Source of the DNA: Zantedeschia hybrid cultivar
Taxonomy: Eukaryota > Streptophyta > Magnoliopsida > Alismatales > Araceae
Direction: 5' to 3'
Assembly (NCBI GenBank): GCA_030544215.1
Contig: JARZZO010000003.1
Coordinates: 26,359,879-26,423,878, forward strand
Length of the DNA stretch: 64,000 bases
This document shows, in pieces, positions 12,001 to 22,211 of this stretch. The stretch's first letter is position 1, and every line of letters begins with the position of its first letter. A model generated the notes under the pieces. That model was not told where the DNA came from and made no database searches. It saw only the letters and a list, made by a program, of their open reading frames with translations. The position numbers were made by a program, and so were the translations under genes.

Positions 12001-12703
12001 ATTTAGTGAGTACCACCCTTGGGCAAAACACATGATCTTTTCACATGGTCATCTTGTAGACCGCCTGCATTTAACCTCAACCTCAAGCATAGATACTCCA
12101 CACAGCAAGACATTTGTGTAATCATCTCCTCTATTCATGGAATTTTGCTAAACATGCTAAGGTCCTTCTCAGCAAAGACCAAATAACTTTGGGGATGAGG
12201 GTTTCAGGATGAGATTTTCACATAATGAGACATGTAAGCATCTTATTTTGCCAACATGTAATGTCACACTTTGGATTAGCTTATTCTTTTCTCCAGGATG
12301 AACATAAGTAATCAGCAATAAAGCATTATTCACATCCTTCAAAATTTTTTACTAGATTTATTGTATAAACAATATTGTAACCACACTCATGGTCTTGAAC
12401 AATAAACCCAACATTTATTATCATTACAACTCTTTTACAAGTAGTCATGCCCATTGGTTCAGCATAGATATCCCATACACTCAACACTAAAATATGTTGC
12501 GTTCTGGATTGAAGATAACGAGAGGGCCATGGACAATATCCTGACTATAAGAAGCTAAAAGCGAGCTTTCAGAACTGGTCCACCAACAACTACTAAGTAG
12601 TTTCCCTAGAAAATGTTAATAATTTATGAGCTGTCTGCCCAGTAACTGTTCATCACAGTGAATAATAGTAGAAATTAGTCAAAGTAAGCATTCAAACTCT
12701 AAG
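9090..12703 (+). other. Long intron, first part
   Basis: AT-rich, mostly unique-looking sequence with stops in all frames. The ORF at 10950-11174 (- strand, lysine-rich) has no recognisable domain and I do not support it. I could not assign a repeat class here. It belongs to a 10.1-kb intron that is expanded mainly by the insertions to the right. Confidence 0.5.
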
Positions 12704-12717
12704 TATACTATTCTGAG

Positions 12718-12884
12718 AGGAAGCCCGTGCAATGGTAAGGTTGCTTCATTGTGACCTGGAGGCCATGGGTTTAAAACTGGAAACAGCCTCTTTGCACAAA
12801 GTAGGTAAGGCTGCATATACTTGACTCTCCCTAGGCTGCAGTGCAGGAGCCTCGTGGCACTGGTCTGCCATTTTCTTCAGGCAG
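12718..12884 (+). mobile_element. Au-type SINE (tRNA-derived)
   Basis: About 167 bp matching the known Au SINE layout: a tRNA-like head with an A-box-like part (GCAATGGTAAGGTTGC) and a B-box-like part (CATGGGTTTAAAACTGG), then GAAACAGCCTCTTTGCA, GGTAAGGCTGCATA and GGAGCCTCGTGGCACTGG, ending in a T-rich tail. It is flanked by imperfect 14-bp direct repeats, TATACTATTCTGAG (12704-12717) and TATGCTATTTTCAG (12885-12898), which I read as its target-site duplication. Diverged, so old. Confidence 0.85.
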
Positions 12885-12951
12885 TATGCTATTTTCAGAC
12901 TTAACATAATCATCTAACAAACAAATTTCATGGCATGGGATTCGATAATAG

Positions 12952-13410
12952 TGATGCGGGACAAAAGGGGATAAATTGGAGGAAGGCTCGGAGGCCCAAG
13001 AAGTGACGTTGATGAAGAGGGGAATAATGGGGGGTTGGAGAAGAAGAATCAGGGCCTCACACCCTCACGCCAGACCCCGCACAGGTCCCTCCCAGAACGG
13101 GTACGGCTGCACAGCCTCTTTCAGAAAATTCTCCATTCTAATCATCTTTTCCCAAAAAGGGGAGTACATAGGGTATATATAGGTCCCAAAAGGAAGCCCT
13201 AATAGCCGAAATTACCATGTGACCACTAAGACTCTTAAACTGGTAAAAACATGCAGAAACAATTATGAAAAATAGAAAAGACATTAAATGGGCCTTTAAT
13301 GGGCCTTATTTATGCCCAAAGACTCAAACAAACATATAAAGTACTTCTAATAACCAAAAGTCGTGTCTCCAAGCCCGAAAGGTTATGTCCGTAGAACCGC
13401 TCCTGCATCA
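12952..13410 (-). repeat. 3' LTR (by element orientation)
   Basis: 459 bp, strongly similar to 15577-16066. It carries a TATA-like TATATATAGG (read on + at about 13170) and lacks about 40 bp present in the other LTR just after AGGCCCAAGAAG. The differences between the two LTRs show the insertion is not recent. Confidence 0.9.
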
Positions 13411-13436
13411 ATCTCCCCTGGTTAGAGAAAATTCGT
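13411..13436 (-). other. Polypurine tract and pol tail remnant
   Basis: On the - strand, AACCAGGGGAGAT directly precedes the LTR start TGATGCAGG. Just before it the - strand encodes residues resembling the end of plant Ty3 pol (a basic stretch followed by a FS-NQG-type tail), which ties the element to Ty3/gypsy. Confidence 0.7.
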
Positions 13437-13549
13437 CCTCGAATTTTGAAATGCGCAAGTGTAAAGGCGCAGACGTCTGGATCAAGTATGGGAGGCTTCA
13501 AGCAAATGATCATATCAAGAATCTCAAACTGGTCTGCTGCATGCGAATC

Positions 13550-13882
13550 TCAAAAGGTCTGCCATATCAAATCAATAAGATCTGATCCTGACTCTACAAT
13601 TAACGGAGGATCTGAACTCACTGGAGAAATGAGGTCATGACCACCACTGCATAATAAGTCAGCATCGGAAACAACAACATCAAACATGTGCAACCCAGAA
13701 TCCACAAATAAATTGTGATCCCATGAATCCACAACTAATAGCTCACTAGCAGCTGCCAACAATGAGTTGTCCTCAAATACATCATCTGATATCAAACAAA
13801 GTCCAGACTTAGTAAATAGAGTAGCATCCCGAACATCGTCAATCGTAGGATCAACACTAGCTCCCTGAGTATGAATCGACAT
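13550..13882 (-). CDS. Acidic ORF of unknown function in LTR element
   Basis: A 110-residue open frame, rich in Asp, Ser and Val (DVVVSDADLLCSGGHDL is typical). No family recognised. It lies after a protease-end-like ORF in the element and ahead of the polypurine tract, where autonomous relatives would carry RT to integrase. It may be a private coding region of this non-autonomous family or only the remnant of an internal deletion. Confidence 0.4.
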   Translation of the reverse strand: MSIHTQGASVDPTIDDVRDATLFTKSGLCLISDDVFEDNSLLAAASELLVVDSWDHNLFVDSGLHMFDVVVSDADLLCSGGHDLISPVSSDPPLIVESGSDLIDLIWQTF

Positions 13883-13930
13883 ATCTGATTAATCATCATT
13901 TATAGCTGGCGAGACTGTATCAAGTAACTT

Positions 13931-14281
13931 TTACGGTGCTTCCATTGCCTTAAGAGAATAAAGTGAAGAATCCGAAAACGTGAACTTACGTCCATTAAAA
14001 TGGGCGTGCAAGAGGGAGCATCGACATTTATCACAATCCACTGTAGTATGGCGTTCTGATAGCCAATCTCGACTCAAGCAAATGGAAGAACTCCATGGAT
14101 CTATAGTACACCAAGCTCCATCTACATAAGTAGTAGAGTGTCCTGTGGTGACACCCTTAACCCGCCGATAGAACTCCACAAAAGTTCTATCACCCTCTAC
14201 AAGAATCTCGTCCGTCCTCAATAATGAATCAACAATAGACTGGGGAACCACATTATCACTCACCCGCTTATCTAAAATCAA
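13931..14281 (-). pseudogene. Pol fragment (protease-RT linker-like)
   Basis: A 116-residue open frame. The part CLSRDWLSERHTTVDCDKC followed by NGRKFTF resembles the Ty3 pol linker after the protease, where DWL..H..IDC and a FTF-like end are common. RT does not follow. I infer the element arose by a large internal deletion of a Ty3 element. Weak homology, judged by eye. Confidence 0.5.
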
Positions 14282-14417
14282 TGTCGTCTATTCTCGATTC
14301 GGCAAGAACACATCAAAACGGAAATAGATGGAAGACATGTTGCAAGGAATTTTTCCGATATTCCAATTATGGTAGAATCAATCAATGGCATGCAAAATGA
14401 GGTGCCGTAGGGGCAGC

Positions 14418-14577
14418 ATGGAATGCAGAATCGGTTGATCCGGATCGGCCAATTCGGATCGGGATCTACAGGTCCTGATTCGGCCAATTCTGGCCGATTC
14501 CGGCCAATCCGATCTCGATTCAGATCGGGACCGTCGGGTCCCAATTCGGGGACCTGATCCGACCCGGAATTCCTTAG
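14418..14577. mobile_element. Palindromic GATCGG element inside the LTR element
   Basis: About 160 bp made of GATCGG, GGCCAATTC and CCGATT words on both strands. Ends: CATGGAATGCAGAATCGG on the left and, on the reverse strand, CTAAGGAATTCCGGGTCGG on the right, so imperfect terminal inverted repeats. CAG flanks both ends and may be a 3-bp duplication. Confidence 0.6.
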
Positions 14578-15189
14578 CAGCACCACTCTGGAGTTGAGTC
14601 TGCCTTATCAAGATGAAGCCACCGGTGCGATCGGTGCAAGAAACGGAGTCCAAATCGACAACCTCGATATGCATGCAGAAGTGACACGTAAAACAATGCA
14701 AGTCGGGACAGAGTGTGCTGAAATTTATGGACCTCGCTGAGACAAGACCAATATTATTGACGGTGCTCAAATCAGAGTCCGAGACGACCTCAAAACGATG
14801 CACAGTCAGGGAAGATGTATTGATGTATATGGATCGGCCTCATCGAGACGAATCTAACGGCATGAACGGTGTGCGAATCGGAGCCCGGACGAGCTCGGAA
14901 CGAGGGAGGTGCGGTAACGGCGCTTGTTGAACCGCCCGACACCCAGCAACAGACCTGGACAGCACTCTGGCTCGAACCAGGGCTGAACCAAGTGGCAAGC
15001 TTGTCGAACCAGAAGGCTGGGTTGGGGCCCTTTAAGGGCTAGGTGGCTCGGGCCAATCGCACCTGGCTCAGACCAGGTCACAATGGACTCGGACCACTGA
15101 ACGTGGCTCGGACCAGACCGGGTCAAACCGGTTTGACCGGTTCTTAAGAAAAGGCACGAGCCATTCTCTTTTCTTCTTCTTGTTTCTTC

Positions 15190-15445
15190 AACCCGCACGA
15201 GCCAGAAGGGGGGCAGGCACGAAGGCGGCGGGGGCGGGTGGCCGGCTAACGCCGTGGCGGAGATGGCGGGGCGGGGCGGCGACGACGACGGCAGCTGCAG
15301 GAGTCGCTGACGACCACGACGGCAGTGGGAGAAGGCGACGACGACGACGATGGTGGGCTTCAGGGGACGCTAGGGCCGGCGCCGGCATAGGCCGGCAGCG
15401 GCGGCGAGGGTGTTGGCGGACATCGGCGACGCTGCGGGCGAAGGC
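15190..15445. other. GC-rich (GCG/GAC)-repeat leader of LTR element
   Basis: Very GC-rich block next to the PBS, rich in GGCGGC and GACGACGA. ORFs on both strands here (15180-15536 +, 15188-15388 -) are Ala/Arg/Gly low-complexity and are not supported as genes. Whether it is a captured gene piece is open. Confidence 0.5.
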
Positions 15446-15560
15446 CGCCGGTACCCTGCACTGTCCTATTCTTCCTCCTCTACTTCTTCTAAGTTGTTGC
15501 TGCAGTAGAGAGGAAGAGAAGGAAGAAGGGTGGTAGTGGCAGAGGTGGGGATCGGAGTTA

Positions 15561-15573
15561 GGCTATGATACCA
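15561..15573 (-). other. Primer binding site of LTR element
   Basis: On the - strand TGGTATCATAGCC follows the LTR end (CCACATCA) after three bases, a near match to the tRNA-Met site TGGTATCAGAGCC. Confidence 0.85.
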
Positions 15574-15576
15574 AGT

Positions 15577-16066
15577 TGATGTGGGACAGAAGGGGAGAAA
15601 TTGGAGGAAGGCTCGGAGGCCCAAGAAGAAGAGGAAGACAGGGGTAGCAAACGTTGATGAAGAGTGGAAGAAGGGGGGGTTGGAGAAGAAGAATCAGAGC
15701 CTCACACCCTCACACCAGACCCCTCACGGGTCCCTCCCAGAACAGGATATGGCTGCTCCACCTCTTTCAAAAAATTCTCCATTCTAATCATCCTTTCCCA
15801 AAAAGGGGAGTACATAGGGTATATATAGGCCCCAAAAGGAAGTCCTAATAGCCAAAATTACCATGTTACCCCTAAGACTCCTAAAATGGCAAAAACATGC
15901 AGAAAAATTATGAAAAATAGAAAAGACAATGAATGGGCCTCTAATGGGCCTTATTCATGCCCAAAGACTCGAACAAACATATAAAGTACTTTTAATAACC
16001 AAAAGTCGTGTCTCCAAGCCCGAAAGGTGCCGGCTTTGCACTGTCCATGGACCCGCTCTTGCATCA
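15577..16066 (-). repeat. 5' LTR (by element orientation)
   Basis: 490 bp, TGATGTGGGA to CTTGCATCA on the + strand. Partner of 12952-13410. Carries the TATATATAGG promoter-like box near 15820 (read from the - strand as CCTATATATA). Confidence 0.9.
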
Positions 16067-16071
16067 AATAG

Positions 16072-17417
16072 AGATACCATGCATCCAAAACACAAAATCT
16101 ACAAGTTAGTAAACAAAATTTAGCAATGGAATTTAACAAATTTCAAATGGCCGTTAATATGAATGTCTCATCAAAAGCCATGCACAAAGATTCTGATGAT
16201 GCAGGTCCAAAATTGACTGAGGGCTATCCTGCTGTAGGTGGTTATAACAAAGATGTTTGAAGATTACCTCATCAAAGATGGGCAATAGAGATGCCCCAAA
16301 GCTGTTGCAAAATAGAATGTCTATAATACATAGTCAAGTATCCATATAGTAGAGAAGAAACATGGTTCCACATAATTGATATGCCTGAGGCAGGTCCTAT
16401 TACAAATCGCCTAGGCATTTGAATATCTTAAATAAATTTTTCTATGCACTACATGTTAAATGGCTATTAAATTGAGAGCCAAAACTTATATTACCAGTCA
16501 TAAAAGGCTTTACAGGTAATGAGCAGTGAATCAATAGATTTTCTTATTAATCAAGTGTTTCTAAGAGTCTAACTGGGTAACCTGCAATAAAGGTAATTTA
16601 TTTACAGAAGAAACAAAATGACTGGTGAATGAGGAATACTTGAAAACCAAAGATAAATGCTTTTACTCATTTAACCAACATTAACAACATCTCAAACAGG
16701 TATCAAATGCTTAACCAAAATTCCAAACCCTAACAATGCTGGGACTTGCTTAAAGTTTTTCACATCAAGTATATGTGGTTGTTGAGCTTCCCTGATCTCA
16801 TGTCAGCTTATCCACCTGAAATTCTTGCTGACCATAAATAGAGAACTCACAGCTCGCCTAAGTTTAAAGGCCTGAAATTTGTCATTCATTTAGCCCGGGT
16901 AATATTATACTGTCTAGATATTTATAACATATCATTTTCTCAATTTCCTGTCACAGTTCCCTTTGGTATTTTTACTCTTTCGTTGTCTGGACAAATTGTC
17001 ATTCAGGTTTTTTGATGTCTTTGCAAGTATCTCCAGCATGTTGCTCCTTAGTGTACCTGTCAAGATTTTGTGACTCGAGGATGTTAGCCTGTGCCATTCT
17101 GCGCTTTGTAGTTTGACATGGAAAAGCCATATGTATCATTTTTTCCTTAAAATCAATAGATTTGGGGTGGCCATTCTTTGTTTCCATCTAAAAAACAAGA
17201 TCCTATTGTTGCTAAATATTTGAAGGATGTTGAGAAGATGGATTATTTTGATTCTTTCATGGTCATAGAAATTAGCTTCCCATCCTTCTTTGTGAAACTT
17301 TTTGTGAAGTTCTAATCATATCTTCCATTATTTGCGAAGTTTGTGCACATACTGCATAAGTTACTCTAGTTCTGTGTACTGTTCAAGATTCCTGTTCAGA
17401 TTTCTGCTTTTACTGAT
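16072..17417 (+). other. Intron sequence, no feature seen
   Basis: AT-rich sequence between the LTR element and the Mutator-like element. No exon, RNA gene or clear repeat recognised; the short - strand ORF at 16999-17187 is unsupported. Confidence 0.5.
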
Positions 17418-18875
17418 GGGTTAATTTCATATAAACCCTCCTTACATGCAAAATATCAAATATACTCCTCTTAGTTGCTCAATATCATATAAACCCGCCA
17501 TATAATACTATAATATTGTAACTGCCACTAAGGTTAACATCTGTTCATAGTCATTAAAATATGCTAAGAATATTCTCTATTAACTATTAGAATGTAATGT
17601 TGAGTAGATGGCAGAAGAGAAAATGTCTAGAATGCCCCTCCCTATGAGAGAGAGAGAGAGAGGAGCACCTTGTTGAGGGGCAGCGGTGGCACGAGCATGA
17701 CACGAGGTGCACCTTGTTGACGGGAAGCGGCATCAAGCAACGGCGGTGCTGACGGGAAGTGGCATCAAGCAGTGGCAGCATGCTCATGGCGAAGTGCACC
17801 TTGTTGATGGGAAGCGGCATCAAGTAGTGGTGGTGGCACCTCCATCTCCTTCCAGGTCCCCATCGGCTGGTCCAGCTGTTTCTGAGGCTGCATCGGTTGC
17901 GCCTTCGACCCCTCTGGTGCCGTCGCTGGCTACTGTGCTACAGTTGATTGCGGCTTAGGCTACGTCGCATGCAATGGTGCTGGGGCAGCCCCACCTGCCA
18001 CACTGGCCGAGTTCACCCTCATCAGTGTCAATAGTCTGCACTTTTACAATGGGAGCCTTGTGGTTGGCTACAACCTTTTGTGTGTGTGTGTGTGTGTGTG
18101 TGGGGGGGGGGGGGGGGATCCAAGTTCAGCTGCTGCTGCAGTGTCGGGTTCAGCTTCTCCACCTTCACTGTGGCTGGCGCCGCCAACAGGGCAGGGACCT
18201 ACTGCGTCCTGAACGGCCATGCCGCCGCCGACTTCCATTGCGCGCCAGGGAAGAGAGTGCAGGCAGGTACCTATAGGGTGTGCGGCCGACCTGGGCACAC
18301 GGTGCTCTGCAGAGTTGCAGGGGCAGCGCCGAGCTATGCTCCGGCTCTTGTGAGAACTTCGGTAGCCCCAGGTATTGCTGCAGCATGGAGTTCTCCAGCC
18401 CCAGCACTTGCCAGCCATCGTTGTACTCCTTGGACACCACGTTCCAGCCATTGGAGTTCTCGAGCACCTTGGACACCGCCACCGACCTCTCCAGCTCCAG
18501 GCCGTCAAGGCTTGCTAAAGGGGGAGGCCTCCTCATGCCTAGTATCTTCCTCTCTCTACCTAGTCTCTCTATGTCACCTCTTGTCCGGTTCAAGAGTAGT
18601 AGAGGAGAGCTTGCCACAACCTGTTCATTAATATGTCAAGGAGAAGCCAGGGCTCTAGCAGAGAGGGGGGGAGAGAGTGTCTAACCAAAGGGCATAAGTC
18701 TTTTCACACTCTGGTTTATATTAATGCACGTTTGGTTTGGTTAAGAGGACGGAGGATAACGGCAGTGGCACTTATGATAGAATGTTATCTTAAGGAGGGT
18801 TTATATGATATTGAGCAACTAACAGGGGCATACATGATATTTTGCATGTAAGGAGGGTTTATATGTAATTAACCC
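17418..18875. mobile_element. Mutator-like element with GC-rich cargo
   Basis: Terminal inverted repeats of about 80-125 bp, beginning GGGTTAATTTCATATAAACC on the left and GGGTTAATTACATATAAACC on the reverse strand at the right. They are flanked by 9-bp near-identical repeats, TTTACTGAT (17409-17417) and TTTATTGAT (18876-18884). Long TIRs with a 9-bp duplication are the hallmark of Mutator-like elements. There is no transposase. The interior (about 17640-18640) is GC-rich with overlapping ORFs on both strands (18080-18631 +, 18165-18617 -), which suggests captured host sequence as in Pack-MULEs. I do not recognise the source gene. Confidence 0.85.
18080..18117. repeat. (TG)n followed by G16
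   Basis: A TG microsatellite of about 11 units running into 16 consecutive G, inside the Mutator-like element. Confidence 0.9.
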
Positions 18876-19204
18876 TTTATTGATTGTGCCATCCCCGTTT
18901 ATTTATTAGGCAACTTTTTCTATTATAAATCTGTTACACGTAACTGTCTGCACCGAATCTAATGATATATCTGTTACATTAGACTATCTGCAACTGTAGA
19001 ATTTGTTTAGGCTGTCATATTCTTTTTTCATGGCTAGACTGTAAATTATGTATGCACTGTGAACTTAAAAATATGCATTAATGGCCAAGTTAATGAAGTT
19101 TGCATCTTTTGTAGGCTATGTTTCTTTTTTCTTTTTTTTTCATTTACTTACCAGAGATCACCATCTCTTAAGAGGAAGTTATACTTACCTGCCTATTCCT
19201 ACAG

Positions 19205-19291
19205 ACCAATGATATAAGAACTAAAGGACGAGATCTAATTCAACCCAGAGCTGAATTTGTTCGGGAGCATATGGCCCCACTCCGAACTTGG
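19205..19291 (+). CDS. Uncharacterised small membrane protein, internal exon
   Basis: An 87-nt phase-0 exon (acceptor ATTCCTACAG, donor GTATGA) coding for TNDIRTKGRDLIQPRAEF, then VREHMAPLRTW. It is the charged, probably soluble stretch after the transmembrane segment, with basic and acidic residues typical of an amphipathic helix. It joins in frame to the exon at 9089 and to 19598. The intron before it is 10,115 bp and holds a SINE, an LTR element and a Mutator-like element. Confidence 0.8.
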
Positions 19292-19597
19292 GTATGAGAT
19301 GATTCATCACATATTACTTTTACCATATTTATATGCGTCTGAGACTTCATGAGTCTAGGATTTCAATTGTAAGTTTGTTGAATTCTATTGTTCCACAGTT
19401 TCCCGTGATTCTGATGTTGTTGACAGGTCTTTTTCTTTCCTAAATACTGTGAGCTATCTCCTGCACTGCTCTTGGGTTTTCGTGGGTTTGGGAGAGTTTG
19501 ACCTTCGACTTTATTCTTTAGACCCTAAATTTCGATCTGCATATCTTGATGCATCATTCTGTGTTTATCTTAAGATATCCCTGAATGGCTGTTGCAG

Positions 19598-19702
19598 GCT
19601 GGGAACATGTCAAGAAAATGGCATTCTTCTGGAGAAAAAGAAGCGAAGGAGAACCCACTTGTTCAGCAACTTTCGAAGATACTAGGGAATAGGGATCTTT
19701 AG
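19598..19702 (+). CDS. Uncharacterised small membrane protein, last exon
   Basis: A 105-nt terminal exon after acceptor GGCTGTTGCAG, coding for AGNMSRKWHSSGEKEAKE, then NPLVQQLSKILGNRDL and stop TAG. The NMSRKWH part and the basic/acidic C-terminal tail complete a protein whose visible portion is 94 residues with one membrane span near its start. The same exon set reads through without any stop, so the gene looks intact in this part. Function unknown; I infer a membrane-anchored protein with a small soluble tail, compartment not determinable. Confidence 0.8.
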   Translation, partial: AGNMSRKWHSSGEKEAKENPLVQQLSKILGNRDL

Positions 19703-19779
19703 CTGCAAATATGTTTGTTTCTTCTTTCTAGTAACTCAAACCCGGATAGATCATGCTACCTCCTAATGTTTGTTGACAA

Positions 19780-19860
19780 GAAAACGAAAGAAAAGAGTAT
19801 GTATCATATCTGAGCATGTAGAAAACGAAAGAAAAGAGTATGTATCATATCTGAGCATGT
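19780..19860. repeat. 41-bp tandem duplication
   Basis: Two essentially identical copies of a unit starting GAAAACGAAAGAAAAGAG at 19780 and 19821. Identity suggests a recent duplication in the presumed 3' UTR. Confidence 0.95.
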
Positions 19861-19888
19861 GATTGTTTTAAAATCCATGTAATTCAAC

Positions 19889-19919
19889 TTGTGTTGTGTT
19901 GTGTTGTGTTGTGTTGTGT
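19889..19919. repeat. (TTGTG)n microsatellite
   Basis: About six pentamer units followed by CGCGCG. Confidence 0.95.
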
Positions 19920-21148
19920 CGCGCGCGTGCAATCTGACTTTGTGCATACGATATCCGAATTATGAATCTGTTGAAACGCATGCTGTGGAAGAGCTTACCT
20001 TCTGTAGGTTGGGGCAATCGCTGTAATTGTTCGTGAGAACTGTTTGGCACTTGGGGAAGCAGATGTTCTGGTTTTAAATGAGAAAGTACATTCTTTTTAG
20101 ATTATTTGACTCTTAAGAACTATTTTAATTATCTTTTTGTTTTAATGCTTAAAAAGGTGTATTTGAATTCTTATAAGGTGTTGGGACCAAATTCATTTTT
20201 AAGGCTATTTTCCTCCTAAAAATTAATGCATTCACACTCTAAATTTTAAGTGCAATAAAACAATGGCTACCTTGTTTGGGGAAACCACCTTCATTTTTAG
20301 AATATTTGTCCTAGAGAAGGTAGCACCTTCCATGTCTTGACTGGATGGGAGGTGGAAGGGCGATGGGCTGTGGGAGGAAGAGGATGAGGGAGAGAAAAAA
20401 AGGGATATTGGAGATTCCTCTATGCACATCTCTTCAGCAGCATTGGGCGGCACCGTTGGGCAGTGAGAGGAAGAGGACGGGGCACAGAGAAAAAGGGAAA
20501 CTAGGTGAGGAGGAGAGATGCATGCTCTCAACAGGCGGGCAATTTTAAAAGAAGTTTATGGACGAAAGGACTTCTGCTTAAAAATTAGGGGATGTCTTTC
20601 TAAAAATGGTGTTAACATATTTGGCAGAGCATTCTCTTGGATGTGTCCAAGGCTTCCTTTTCAGTCATTGTTAGCACCACCATGTGGGCATCCTATCCTA
20701 TTCGCCATAGCAATGACAACGGCAGTGGAGATAGACTAATGGCAGGGTATAGTGCAGTGGCGGGTGTGTAGGTGCTGAGTGCGATGGGAGGAGGGGGCAT
20801 GTCTATCTTGGCCACTGTACCATTGGACATGAAGTGGTGGCAGGTGGGGATGGATGGTGACGGTTGAAGGAGAGTGCATAGGCAAGCATTAAGGGGATGC
20901 TGAGGCATTGCCAAGGGAAAGGGGTGGGTAGCATGATAGAGTGAGTGGGTTCCGATGGCCACCCATGTCAACATGTTTTCCTTTGTGGTTGGGGGGCGTG
21001 GGAGACAGAGCGAGAGAACTTCTTCAAAATAAAATTAATATTTAGATTTTCTATAGAGAAAGTTAATGAAGTAGGAATCTTAAAAATTAGGAAAGAGGTT
21101 ATCAAATATATTTAATATATATAAGAAACCATTCAAACTAAGTTCTAG

Positions 21149-21236
21149 AGCCAAAGCCCTCTATTTGCAACCTAGAGAGAGAGAGAGAGAGCCATAATCT
21201 CTCCTTAACTTGGATACCATCGACATCGTCGTCGTC

Positions 21237-21267
<31 letters not shown>

Positions 21268-21450
21268 GCCAAAGCCCTTTGTCGCAATCCCTGGCAACCT
21301 ATAGAAAGCAAGCCACAATCTCTCTATTACTTGGATACCTTCAACATCATCACCATCATCATCGTCATCATTTCTCTCTCTCTCCCTAGCCAAAGCCTTT
21401 CATCGTAGTTTACTGCAACCTATAGAGAGAAAGCTACAATTTCTCCGAGT
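21149..21450. repeat. Imperfect ~120-bp tandem repeat
   Basis: Three units starting AGCCAAAGCC at 21149, 21267 and 21388 (the last partial). Each has CAACCTA-AGAGA, ACAATCTCTC-like and CTTGGATACC parts followed by a (CATCGT)n and (CT)n stretch. The unit itself contains microsatellites. Confidence 0.85.
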
Positions 21451-22022
21451 GTAGCAAGTTTGAGATGGAATAAGCCACAGAGGCTCAATGGGTTAAGGTT
21501 GAATGGCCGGAAGGGCCACATTGAAGCCCCCATCGTCGTTTCGTGCTGCTCCATCGAAAGTGTGAGTCGCCATGATTACCTGATGAACGAGATGTCATCA
21601 CCGTGGCAGACAAAAAGACTGGAAGGGATGTATGGGGTATCGGCATGGACAAAAAAGCCCTTGACGAGAAGTTTTCGAAGTGAAAGGAGAGAGAGAGAGA
21701 GGTGATTTCTCGATTGGACTCTCTAGTACTCTATGTGTGTGTGTGTGTGTGTGCTCTCCAGATGGTTTCTGTGCTTTCTTTCCTTCTCTACTTATTCTCC
21801 ATTTGTGTTCTGGATATCGCAAGCTATTTCTCTGGTGCAAACGTTTCGGTTTCTGTCCAACGATCGTGTAGCCTGCGAAGTGTGCAGAGGTCACCGACGA
21901 GAGGGAGGCATGTCCTCTCTTTTGAAATCTCCTTCTAGTGTTCTATGGCATTGTCTCTAGCAAGAGGGAGGTGTAAGCTCTCTTCTGAGATCTCTGGCTC
22001 GATCAAATCGACATTTTCGATT

Positions 22023-22211
22023 CTTATAATCCGTTGAACAAGCGGATTCACATATCTTACAACCTATATAGTTCTTGGTTCTTGGAGCAGAGGCAATTTA
22101 CTTAGCTTTACATCCCAACCAAGGTATCATTTCCAAAACATTAGTAGGGCAGGCCTGTACACATTGAGTACACCCTATACATGCATCATAAATCTTTACT
22201 GAATGTGACAA
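22023..22211 (-). pseudogene. psaC: Nuclear copy of chloroplast psaC
   Basis: The - strand encodes codons 1-63 of the 81-residue photosystem I iron-sulfur subunit PsaC, with no frameshift: SHSVKIYDACIGCTQC, then ACPTNVLEMIPW and a second cluster GCKICESACSTD. Seven of the eight cluster cysteines remain; the first of the second cluster (Cys48) is Tyr. The start codon reads TTG, one Gln codon is a stop (TAA, in KAK-stop-IASAP), and the last 18 codons are missing. This is plastid DNA transferred to the nucleus and decaying, not a working gene. Confidence 0.93.

Larger units (their letters stand above)
12952..16066 (-). mobile_element. Complete non-autonomous Ty3-derived LTR element
   Basis: Two long direct repeats (12952-13410 and 15577-16066), both TGATG...GCATCA, flanked by a perfect 5-bp duplication AATAG (12947-12951 and 16067-16071). 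The PBS next to the right LTR and the polypurine tract next to the left LTR both read on the - strand, so the element lies antisense to the host gene. Its interior is only 2.2 kb and lacks RT, RNase H and integrase, so it must have depended on a partner element. It sits in the 10.1-kb intron of the membrane-protein gene. Confidence 0.92.
19703..21148 (+). other. 3' UTR and downstream region
   Basis: The beginning is probably 3' UTR of the membrane-protein gene. It holds a 41-bp tandem duplication (19780-19860) and a TTGTG pentamer repeat. From about 20330 to 21000 the sequence is G-rich and coding-like in several frames but shows no domain. No gene supported. Confidence 0.5.

Noticed and set aside
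15180..15536. + strand ORF, 118 codons
   Set aside because: Low-complexity Ala/Arg/Gly stretch from GCG/GAC repeats in the leader of an LTR element.
18068..18684. Long overlapping ORFs on both strands in the Mutator-like element
   Set aside because: No frame shows a recognisable domain. Kept only as evidence for GC-rich cargo, not as genes.
22023..22211. A functional psaC gene or a plastid contig
   Set aside because: Start codon lost, internal stop, cluster cysteine lost, 3' end missing, nuclear repeats on both sides.
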